Source of the DNA: Prostheceraeus crozeri | Lineage: Eukaryota; Platyhelminthes; Polycladida; Euryleptidae | Assembly: GCA_907163375.1 (NCBI GenBank) | Contig: CAJQUW010001765.1 | Coordinates: forward strand, 45,666 to 109,665 | Reading direction: 5' to 3' | Length of the DNA stretch: 64,000 bases | Shown here: positions 12,118-19,601 of the stretch, in pieces | Position numbering within the stretch: the stretch's first letter is position 1 | How the letters are laid out: each line of letters opens with the position of its first letter | Made by a program: the position numbers and the translations under genes | Notes under the pieces: model-generated | Databases searched by the model: none | The model's input: the letters and a program-made list of their open reading frames with translations, nothing else | What the model was told of the DNA's origin: nothing

Positions 12118-12171
12118 ACACCAATACCCCTGATTCCCAGGAATCGAACCGATGTCCGCGGTGGAGACGAG
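12118..12171 (-). repeat. tRNA-like SINE, part left of the Polinton
   Basis: On the minus strand this reads CTCGTCTCCACCGCGGACAT then CGGTTCGATTCCTGG, with a good pol III B box (GGTTCGATTCC). The rest of the repeat lies on the other side of the Polinton at 29162-29240. An unbroken relative is at 31345-31455. The last six bases, GACGAG (12166-12171), are the Polinton target duplication. Confidence 0.7.
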
Positions 12172-12783
12172 AGTAGTATATAGTGTGACATCCGGCGCGA
12201 CGCTTCGCTTCGCTTTGCTTCGCTTGCGCCGGATGTCACACTTTTGCGGGTTTTTTCAAAAAATCAAAATTTCAAAATTTCAAAAATTTAGGTAGACTTC
12301 AAATTTCACGTGGCCGAAGGCCGAAGGGCGAAAATTTAAGCGTTTTTAAAAATACCCAATTTTTCAAATTTTTCAAAATCTTAAAATTTGAGAATTACAA
12401 TTTTCACCCCCGCTTAAATCATGACCGTTGCAGGACACCGAAAAAATCATAAAAGTTAAGAATCTCAAAATTTGTGAATTACAATTTTCTCGCTTAAATC
12501 ATGACCGTTCCAGGTCATGTAAAACCGGACACCGAAAATCATAAAAGTTGAGAATTTCAAATTCATGAATTTTATCTATCTTTTAGGTTTTTAAAATATA
12601 ACATGTGACTAATAATATTTCTTTAAAAATGGAAGAAACAAAAGTGGATGAAACCGCAAGAATATATCCTTCATTATCATATGAAATGGATATTGCAAAA
12701 CACAAAGATAGAGTACGTTATATGAAAGATAAGGAATTGCAATTATTACTTAGATTAGAACATTATAATAAATTAAGAATGTG
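12172..12783 (+). repeat. Polinton left terminal inverted repeat
   Basis: Matches the reverse complement of 28548-29161 almost perfectly. It starts AGTAGTATATAG, carries a subterminal hairpin (12182-12242), a GC patch (GGCCGAAGGCCGAAGGGC) and two HTAAATCATGACCGTT-type segments. It ends inside a copy of the 5' part of the right-end membrane protein gene. Weaker similarity to the right end continues to about 12883. Confidence 0.95.
12182..12242. other. Subterminal hairpin of the left Polinton TIR
   Basis: AGTGTGACATCCGGCGC (12182-12198) is perfectly complementary to GCGCCGGATGTCACACT (12226-12242). The 27-base loop is made of CGCTTCG-type pentamer repeats. The same structure lies at 29091-29151 on the right with one difference in the inner arm. 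Confidence 0.85.
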
Positions 12784-13039
12784 ACACAAGGCGTTGGAGC
12801 ATGTTTAACAATTTCTTTAGGCGCTCTCACTATTGTCATTTCATCTGGCGTTCTTACAATTCCACTAGTTGCTGCAGCTTTGTGATACAATTAGATTTTA
12901 GTTGTACGTTAGGGAAGTTGTTTTAATTCAAGCACGTCAGCACAATCACATGACGCCAAAGCATCTGGCAGCTGTTTTCAATTCTCTCTCTCTCCTGTCA
13001 TTGTTCCGTGTGCGCTAGAAAGCAAAGTTCTCATTTGCA

Positions 13040-13738
13040 ATGTCTTCCGTCAGCAAACTAGAGAGAGAATTTTGTTGCTTCGTGGATCAAGTTGTGCCTC
13101 TTATTTCACCAGACTATCTGGATTTCTTCAAAACGATAACAGCAAATTTTATCAATGAATCACTAAGAAAAAAACAGAAGACGAGTGGAAACGAAGAAGA
13201 TAAAAAGAGAGAAGTGTTTGAAATAATCCGAGATTCATTCAAGGATGTTGACAGCAGCAATTTACCTGTATTTCTCGAGAAAAAGGATATTATAAGTACA
13301 TCATCGTGCATATCTTCATTGAATAAACTCATTGGTTTTGAGAAAATTACACATCGGAATCTTCTACGCTGCTATGTTTTACAAGGAGAAGTGCTTCAGC
13401 GACTGAAGTTATTGTCTAAAATGAATTATACAAAATTCGTGAAAGAGTTGAATGAGACTCATAACATTAAATTTTCACGTTCATATATAACATTATTAAT
13501 CAAATTGTTCAAAATGTCAAGACATTATCCAAATTTAGCTAGTTCCTCCTTATCAATTCATTTTGTGATGAAGCATTTTACATATCTGGAAGATTTCATT
13601 GATCATGAGAAAGAAGAAGAAAAGCGAAGATTAGCAGAATCCATATTTGATTCACCCAATGTGCAACAAACTGAACAACAACCTACTGGTCTAACGCAGG
13701 AATTTGAAGACTTGGAAATGTTGGACTCTACTTCATAA
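13040..13738 (+). CDS. Polinton protein of unknown function, 232 aa
   Basis: I do not recognise this protein with certainty. It is mostly helical and charged: a Lys/Glu-rich segment around residues 48-66, then a C-terminal half (about 105-190) with FSRSYITLLIKLFKMSRHYP, which looks like a helix-turn-helix-type recognition segment, and an acidic Gln-rich tail. It is the first gene inside the left terminal repeat and reads the same way as the protease after it. The ATG at 13040 gives the full frame. Its last codons and stop lie in the first copy of a 113-bp tandem repeat. A DNA-binding role is a guess. Confidence 0.6.
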   Translation: MSSVSKLEREFCCFVDQVVPLISPDYLDFFKTITANFINESLRKKQKTSGNEEDKKREVFEIIRDSFKDVDSSNLPVFLEKKDIISTSSCISSLNKLIGFEKITHRNLLRCYVLQGEVLQRLKLLSKMNYTKFVKELNETHNIKFSRSYITLLIKLFKMSRHYPNLASSSLSIHFVMKHFTYLEDFIDHEKEEEKRRLAESIFDSPNVQQTEQQPTGLTQEFEDLEMLDSTS

Positions 13739-14020
13739 GTAACAAGTAGTAACATTTATTGCAACTTATTTGAGTGGAGACTGAAAAATGACAACAGTGT
13801 TGGCAATTTGGATTTCTGTTTTTCATATAAATGTTGGACTCTACTTCATAAGTAACAAGTAGTAACATTTATTGCAACTTATTTGAGTGGAGACTGAAAA
13901 GTGACAACAGTGTTGGCAATTTGGATTTCTGTTTTTCATATAAATGTTGGACTCTACTTCATAAGTAACAAGTAGTAACATTTATTGCAACTTATTTGCG
14001 TGGAGACTGAAAAATGACAT
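13718..14020 (+). repeat. 113-bp tandem repeat, 2.7 copies
   Basis: Copies start at 13718, 13831 and 13944, so the period is exactly 113. Each begins ATGTTGGACTCTACTTCATA, the end of the preceding gene with its stop codon. The third copy is partial and runs into the protease start region. Nearly identical copies imply recent duplication. Confidence 0.9.
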
Positions 14021-14049
14021 TTTCAAATTGGATTTTTGTTTCATTTAAA

Positions 14050-14472
14050 ATGACTGACCTGATCGAGTTTTTTAAATTATATGGAACAGACACAACAACG
14101 AATTTTGATCTAAAGAAAATCGCACATCAATTGGGAATAAAGAATTTTCATGTCCTAATGAGAGTCGAATTACAATTGATCAAAAATAGGCCAACTGTAA
14201 ATTTCATAACGAATCTTCACACTTCAGACCAAAACGGCGTACATTGGTCAGCAGTTATCTTTAGTAAAAACGGAGATAATTATTATTTTGACTCATACGG
14301 GCTTCCACCTACGAATCAAGTAAGAGCAATACTTGGCAATGGAATTTATAATACATTTCAAATTCAAAAACCGGGAACAACTTATTGTGGTCAATTATGT
14401 CTTTATGTTTTATTTAAATTGCAAGAAGGAGTGCCATTTCTTGATATTATGTTAGAATTGAACGAACCGTAG
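14050..14472 (+). CDS. Polinton adenovirus-type cysteine protease (PRO)
   Basis: 140 residues from the ATG at 14050; an upstream in-frame ATG at 14014 lies in repeat-derived sequence and is less likely. The catalytic triad of the C5/Ulp1-like fold is visible: His65 in GVHWSAV, Asp81 in YYFDSYG, and Cys113 in TTYCGQLCLYV. This enzyme matures capsid proteins in adenoviruses and is a Polinton hallmark. It is somewhat shorter than adenovirus protease (about 200 residues), as in other Polintons. The stop codon falls in a small GC-rich hairpin (14464-14476). Confidence 0.88.
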   Translation: MTDLIEFFKLYGTDTTTNFDLKKIAHQLGIKNFHVLMRVELQLIKNRPTVNFITNLHTSDQNGVHWSAVIFSKNGDNYYFDSYGLPPTNQVRAILGNGIYNTFQIQKPGTTYCGQLCLYVLFKLQEGVPFLDIMLELNEP

Positions 14473-14536
14473 GTTCTATGGCTACGCCTAATAATAATAA
14501 TAATGATAATTAAAAATTAGTTCGTTGTAATTCATT

Positions 14537-15814
14537 TTAATAAAAACGGCCTCTGATATCCTCATTATCTAAATCTTTAATTTCATAAGTAAACGGATAA
14601 CTTTGATTTATTTTACAAATTTCAAATATCTCTTTCGTCCAGTATCCGACGAAGCCCTTTTCAAATTTGTTCTTATATTTAAATATTCTAACTCTATCTC
14701 CAATTTTAAATTTCGGCTTAAGTTTCTGCAAATTCGGATTACTCTCATTCGAATAATTATTTTCGAATATTTTCTTTCGTATTAAATCAGGGTCGTCAGA
14801 AGCATTCTTTGGAGTTTCTTCAATACCAGAATGAACTTTATTATTGTACTCTTCTACAATTCCTGGTAATATCTTCAACCATTTCTGATTTCTTTGCTCA
14901 GTAAATTTCTTGAATAATTAATTTTTTAACGTCCGATTGAATCTTTCTATCACTACGGCCTTCCCTGCATTTTCAGTTGAATAAACAGTTTCAAATAGTG
15001 GCTGAACGTTTCGGTTATAAAATTCCGACCCTTTATCAACAAACAATTTTTTTGGCTTTCTCTTACTTTCTTTAAAGATTATTTCAAACCCATATTTAAC
15101 TGAAAGACCACTTTTACTTTTTAAAGGCTTTACCCAAGCATATCGTGTATATAAATCTATAACGGTCAATGCGTATTTGTAGTCCCTTTCATTCGGCATA
15201 TGAATAAGATCAGCACTCCAAATATCATCTTTATTAAATACTTTTACTTTTAATAAATATTTAGGCTTTCTATATTCTTTATGAATTTCAGATGCATAAA
15301 CGTCTGAATTATGATTTTCATTTAAACCCTGACCGAATAATATTTTAGCTTGTAAAGCTTTCTTAACAAACATTCTTTCAATTTTTTCTCTAAATGTAGG
15401 ATTCTGAATACTATCTAATTCTTGAATCATCTTCTTATCAGCTGCATGACGAGAACTTAGATCATGATTTCGATAAGCTAAATCATGCCTGTAAGCGGCG
15501 GCATCTACTCTATTTATTGGTTCTTCACCTGGTTTCGGATTATTATTCTCATCTAGTCTTATATCTAATCGAGTTCCTGGCCCAGTATATGAATGACCAG
15601 GAAGATGTTTTTCTTTCGAATAGTTACTCCAAATAAATCCAGGAAAGTTTTCTAATGTTTTTTGTATATCACCACCGAAGTGGTATGGAACTTTGTTCTT
15701 GTCACCTCCAATATGCTGACAGTTTGAGTTTTTATTTTTGTTTAATAGATAATTCAATAAATCTAAATTAGAAATTTTTAATTTAGTTAAATTTTCGGAA
15801 TTTGTAGAATTCAT
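14537..15814 (-). pseudogene. Polinton integrase region with N-terminal PLA2-like domain, broken
   Basis: The upstream part (first ~140 codons from 15814) carries a parvovirus-type phospholipase A2 signature: a calcium-loop-like YTGPGT and the catalytic pattern DAAAYRHDLAY, followed by an Ala-Asp-rich helix. Without an intervening stop the same frame enters a retroviral-type integrase core with the D, D and E residues in SADLIHM, FVDKGSEF and VIERFNRT. A C-terminal basic, chromodomain-like part follows (FKIGDRVRIFKYK). Integrase would insert the element; PLA2 in parvoviruses opens endosomal membranes. The region is broken, with about one break. The domain order is unusual for either family. 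Confidence 0.8.
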
Positions 15815-15866
15815 TTTAAAAGATAAAATAAATGTTTTACCTTATGGAGCAAAGGTCCTGAGGTTA

Positions 15867-16349
15867 TTACCGAATCATACTAGGACTTAGATATATTCCA
15901 GAACCATCCTTAGTTTCTTTAATTTCAATTAAATCATCAACATTGTGGAGAATATTTTTAAGAACTCGTTTTCCTTCATCAACTAATTTTAATTTACTAA
16001 TAAAATTATCTACTACTCCTTCGCCCCTAGCAACTTTCTCTAACTCTCTATTATGTCGTTTTTGTTCTTCTAATGCTGCCTTCTCTGATTTATTTTTATT
16101 TACTGCTTGGACAATACCAGCTGTCCCACCTGCAACACTTCCTGCAGCTGCTATGCCTCCTATTATTAGTGGAATTAATGGGAGAATTCCACCATTCTTT
16201 TCTTCTTGTAATTGAATATTCTCTATCATTGGTTTACTTATGTAATACTTTTTTTTATTAATAGTAATAGTTTTAGGGGTATTTTTGTCAACAATATTAC
16301 GTAATTTTAATTCAACAGTTTTATTATTATTACTTTTCGCTTGCGACAT
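15867..16349 (-). CDS. Polinton small hydrophobic Gly-rich protein, 160 aa
   Basis: A basic N-terminus (residues 1-40) is followed by a Gly/Ala-rich hydrophobic segment at about 54-83 (LPLIPLIIGGIAAAG), then a charged helical stretch and a C-terminal tail. Proteins of this shape sit next to capsid genes in many Polintons and resemble small adenovirus-type core or membrane-active virion proteins; that assignment rests on shape and position. It lies between the capsid gene and the integrase region, on the same strand. A (R)GEG site near residue 112 only loosely resembles an adenovirus protease site. Confidence 0.65.
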   Translation of the reverse strand: MSQAKSNNNKTVELKLRNIVDKNTPKTITINKKKYYISKPMIENIQLQEEKNGGILPLIPLIIGGIAAAGSVAGGTAGIVQAVNKNKSEKAALEEQKRHNRELEKVARGEGVVDNFISKLKLVDEGKRVLKNILHNVDDLIEIKETKDGSGIYLSPSMIR

Positions 16350-16374
16350 TTTTAATAAAAAAATTTTAAGTTAT

Positions 16375-16510
16375 CAAAAATTTTAATCTATTCTAGTTAT
16401 GAATAAATTATAAGTTAAGAATTTTTTTTAATCTATTCTAGTTATGAAAAATTTTAAGTTACCAAAAAATTTTAAGTTACCAAAAATTTTAATCTATTCT
16501 AGTTATGAAA
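16375..16510. repeat. Short tandem and interspersed repeats in spacer
   Basis: TTTAATCTATTCTAGTTATG occurs three times (about 16380, 16428 and 16488) with TTTTAAGTTACCAAAAA between, in the A+T-rich spacer between two minus-strand genes. It looks like slippage-driven expansion. Confidence 0.7.
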
Positions 16511-16538
16511 AATTAATTAATCGACTAAGTCTTGGGCT

Positions 16539-17873
16539 TTAACCTATCCTAGCCATCTTTCCATTAAGAATTTCAATAGAATATTTTACATCTTCTAGCA
16601 ATAAACCATAAGCCATCAATGAAGTTGTGGAATCTTTTTTTTCAATATTGATTGTAACATCACAACCAGTCTTGATAATATCTTCAGATTGTGCACTTAA
16701 ATCGAAACAGAAAACAGGATATAAATGTCTCCAATCTCCAGGAGTTAATTGTGGTTCAACTCCAAATTCTATACAAAGATTTCGATAACAATCATATCCT
16801 TCCATAAATTGATTATTGGTATCATCGAATCTTAATGGATCAATTGGATAACGGGTTTGATTTAATGAAACTTGTAAACTTCGAATTGTATTAATATGGA
16901 AGATATTATTGTTCTTATCAAAACTTGGAGAATTATTTCTTTGAAATGTTAGTAATAAATATCTTGGGGTATTCGCAGTTCTAGTAAAATGCCAGTTAAA
17001 TCTTTGTTCGGAAAAAGTTACTGAACTAGCAGTTCTCTTTAGAAAATTTACTGGAATTGGTTTGTTAGTATTTAATCTTTTTGCAATAGCTGTTTCAATC
17101 TCTAAACTAGGAGTAATATGCTTAATCCACCATTCAAGTCTATCAATTTTTAAATATGCTTTTTTTCCAGTCTTACCAAAAAAGATTAATTCATTATTTG
17201 CTGTACGATGAATTATTAACTTAAATTTTAATTGATATGATATTTTATCATAATCTAAATATCCAAATAATGGAGACAATGACCAATTTACTGTCTGTTT
17301 ACTTTTCTTGTTAAATTCACGTCTTTCTTTATATGCATCATTATTTGTTTTATTTAAATGTTTTGCAATATTTTCTACATCTTTCGCAATTCCTGCGGCA
17401 TCTGTTCCAGCGTGAGTTAAATCATCAACAATTATACCATCATTAGTATCAGGAAACCAACCTTCGATTTCATACTTTTTATTATTTTCCCCAATTGTTA
17501 CAAATCTAAGCATTGTATCAATTACACCTGGAGAATCACTTATTGTTTCTATATTTTGAGTTGCAACATCTAAACGCATTTGTGTAAATAATCTTGGAAA
17601 AAAATTATTCTCTAATGCAATATTATCGGTATCTGGTAATGGTGTTGTAAAATTAGCATCACTATATAAAGAATATTCACAGTGTAAAAATGAATCAGGT
17701 AAATATAAATAGCTCTGCTGATTATCAACTTCAAAAATTAAATCACCTCCAGTGTTTACTCTACTGGAAGATCCGGGATTCATAGCAATTCTTATATAGT
17801 CATTCTTTTTTTGATTGTAACTGGTGAACGGAGGATCATCTAATCTAAATTTATTTTCGATAAGCGAAGGCAT
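16539..17873 (-). CDS. Polinton major capsid protein (MCP), double jelly-roll type
   Basis: 444 residues. An N-terminal β-rich region includes LENNFFPRLFTQMRLDV near residue 87; a middle domain follows with DRLEWWIKHITPS and then NTPRYLLLTFQRN, SLQVSLNQTRYP and a final β-rich stretch. This order matches the hexon-like capsid proteins of invertebrate Polintons of 400-450 residues. It would form the trimeric facets of the virion. It is flanked on the same strand by two small virion-like genes. The frame is open. The family call is from remembered motifs, not a search. Confidence 0.78.
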   Translation of the reverse strand: MPSLIENKFRLDDPPFTSYNQKKNDYIRIAMNPGSSSRVNTGGDLIFEVDNQQSYLYLPDSFLHCEYSLYSDANFTTPLPDTDNIALENNFFPRLFTQMRLDVATQNIETISDSPGVIDTMLRFVTIGENNKKYEIEGWFPDTNDGIIVDDLTHAGTDAAGIAKDVENIAKHLNKTNNDAYKERREFNKKSKQTVNWSLSPLFGYLDYDKISYQLKFKLIIHRTANNELIFFGKTGKKAYLKIDRLEWWIKHITPSLEIETAIAKRLNTNKPIPVNFLKRTASSVTFSEQRFNWHFTRTANTPRYLLLTFQRNNSPSFDKNNNIFHINTIRSLQVSLNQTRYPIDPLRFDDTNNQFMEGYDCYRNLCIEFGVEPQLTPGDWRHLYPVFCFDLSAQSEDIIKTGCDVTINIEKKDSTTSLMAYGLLLEDVKYSIEILNGKMARIG

Positions 17874-17966
17874 TTTTATAAGAAATAATTTGACTTTTTG
17901 TTTTTCTCAGAGACAGAAAAAAAATTTTTACTAAAATATAATTTTAGAATTTTACTAAATATAATT

Positions 17967-18503
17967 TTAGAATTTTGCTAGACCAGCTCCGCTACAGCTT
18001 TGCTGGTTAGACCGAAGGTTGCTGCTCACGCCATTACCTCTTATTTCTTCAATTGTTTTTTCATTATTTTTATTTTCATTATGTTTACTATCACCATCCA
18101 CAGCTATGTTAGCAATTTTGTTCTTTGTTTCATCTGAAAGTTTTTTTAATTTTTTTAGTTCTTCAGAATCATTCCTAAGTTTACGAATAGCTTCTAGTTG
18201 TTTTAATTCGTTTTGAGACTTGACAGCATTTGATATTGCACTAGCTGTACTACCTATAGCAGCTGCTCCTTTTGCGGCAGATGTAATCAAATCTTTATTA
18301 TTTTTTATCAAGTTAACGATACTTCCAATACCAGAAAAGATGCCATCCCCTTCTTTTTGAACGGCACCTGCGGTGCCTAGGAACTTTTCTGTTCCGATTG
18401 TTTCTCTATTATCATAATGATAAACAGGATTCATACGTGGTTCATGAGCAATTCTTTGATTTGAAGCAAAATGTTTAAGATTATGTTTATAAATTATAGG
18501 CAT
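17967..18503 (-). CDS. Polinton amphipathic virion-like protein, 178 aa
   Basis: A basic N-terminus of about 45 residues is followed by an amphipathic segment, GDGIFSGIGSIVNLI (residues 52-66), an Ala-rich helix (73-94), a Lys/Glu coiled region, and a tail. The layout recalls adenovirus protein VI, a membrane-lytic cement protein, but homology is not proven. Near the end, I-R-G-N-G at residues 154-158 fits the adenovirus protease consensus (M/I/L)-X-G-X-G. That and its place directly upstream of the capsid gene favour a processed virion protein. Confidence 0.6.
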   Translation of the reverse strand: MPIIYKHNLKHFASNQRIAHEPRMNPVYHYDNRETIGTEKFLGTAGAVQKEGDGIFSGIGSIVNLIKNNKDLITSAAKGAAAIGSTASAISNAVKSQNELKQLEAIRKLRNDSEELKKLKKLSDETKNKIANIAVDGDSKHNENKNNEKTIEEIRGNGVSSNLRSNQQSCSGAGLAKF

Positions 18504-18543
18504 TTTTTAGGATTAAATTTGACTTTTGGGAAAAAATATTTAC

Positions 18544-18640
18544 GATTGGTTAGTAAGCTGAGGACCTTTGGTCCGATCGGCTAAAGCCTCGAGGAGCTTC
18601 GCTCCGATTGGTTAGTAACCTGAGGACCTTTGGTCCGTTT
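18544..18640. other. Cluster of GC-rich hairpins between two genes
   Basis: GGACC-TTT-GGTCC occurs at 18562-18574 and again at 18624-18636 inside a 62-bp direct repeat (GATTGGTTAGTAA...). Between them lie GGC-TAAA-GCC (18579-18588) and GGAGC-TTC-GCTCC (18593-18605). These perfect small stems stand out in A+T-rich sequence between the stops and starts of two leftward genes. They might act as transcript 3'-end structures or be mobile palindromes. Confidence 0.75.
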
Positions 18641-19526
18641 AAGATTTACGTTTGTGAATGGACAACAACTTCGAGATAACTTTATTAATTGCCTGTTGCA
18701 CTTTATCTATTGCGTCAAGCAGCGAGTGATGTACTTTAATTTCTCTTCTATTAACTTGCATTTTCTGCTGATTAATCTTCAACGCCGTTTTAAGAGCATT
18801 TAACTTAATTTTAAGAACATCTAATTGTCTTTTAACAGCATCTAACTGTTCTTTATTTTCTTTAGAGTTTTCTTGTAAATTTTTCTTTAATTCATTTTCT
18901 AAATTGATTTTAAGAGTTTTCATTTTATCAACTTTTTGATTAAGTGAGTTTACTTCATTTATTATTCTATTCATCTTTTTCATTTGTTGAGTAATTTTAG
19001 AACTCAATTCATCAACACTTTTTTGGAATGTAGTTTGTAACTGCTTTAAATTTTTTTTAATTCTTTCAGGTAGATTTTCTATTTCATCTTCTAATTGTTC
19101 TTTTAACATTTTTATCTGATGTTTATTTTTAATTACAGCAGATTTTAAATTTAAAGAAAGTAATTTTAAAATTTTTGATTGTTCAGAAATCTTTTTAAAA
19201 AGTTTTGCTATATCTGCTTCTAGCCCTCTATCCTTTTTATCAAGTTTTAATAATTTTTCGTTTAATGATTTGTCATTAAGTTTAAGCAACTTCAATTCAT
19301 TCATCAGTGGAACCAAAACATCGTTTATATATTTTTCTTTTAAATCATTGATTTGTGTATCAACATATTGTTTATTTGTTAACTCTGTATTTTGTTGCGG
19401 AAGAATAGAAAGATGCAATGGACCAGATAAAACGTCTCCAGTTTTCATGATATAATTTTCTATCTCTATTTCTAATTCACGATTATTCGGGATATATGCA
19501 CCTCCACCAACATTTGGTAACATCAT
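18639..19526 (-). CDS. Polinton fibre-like coiled-coil protein, 295 aa
   Basis: After a short Gly-rich start, residues 26-60 read MKTGDVLSGPLHLSILP then NTELTNKQYVDTQIN. This is the pattern of bacteriophage tail-fibre repeats (MTGPL...A.NK.YVD..I). Residues 60-290 are one long Lys/Leu/Glu coiled coil with a basic end. The protein could form a trimeric stalk or spike on the virion. It is the first gene of the leftward structural block and shares a 75-bp divergent spacer with the gene at 19602. A coiled-coil scaffold is the alternative. Confidence 0.55.
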   Translation of the reverse strand: MMLPNVGGGAYIPNNRELEIEIENYIMKTGDVLSGPLHLSILPQQNTELTNKQYVDTQINDLKEKYINDVLVPLMNELKLLKLNDKSLNEKLLKLDKKDRGLEADIAKLFKKISEQSKILKLLSLNLKSAVIKNKHQIKMLKEQLEDEIENLPERIKKNLKQLQTTFQKSVDELSSKITQQMKKMNRIINEVNSLNQKVDKMKTLKINLENELKKNLQENSKENKEQLDAVKRQLDVLKIKLNALKTALKINQQKMQVNRREIKVHHSLLDAIDKVQQAINKVISKLLSIHKRKS

Positions 19527-19601
19527 TTTTTAACAATAAAAAAATAAAATTTTTTCTAATAAAAATAAAAAAATAAAATTTTTTCTAATAAAAATAAAAA
19601 A
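19527..19601. promoter_or_regulatory. Divergent intergenic spacer, likely bidirectional promoter
   Basis: 75 bases, nearly all A/T, between the start codons of a leftward and a rightward gene. A 30-bp unit (AAATAAAATTTTTTCTAATA...) is duplicated. It is the only head-to-head gene pair in the element, so both blocks probably start here. No defined factor site is visible. Confidence 0.45.

Noticed and set aside
16539-18503. A Polinton penton (single jelly-roll) gene
   Set aside because: Neither neighbour of the capsid gene shows a jelly-roll-like β pattern; the 178- and 160-residue proteins are helical or hydrophobic.
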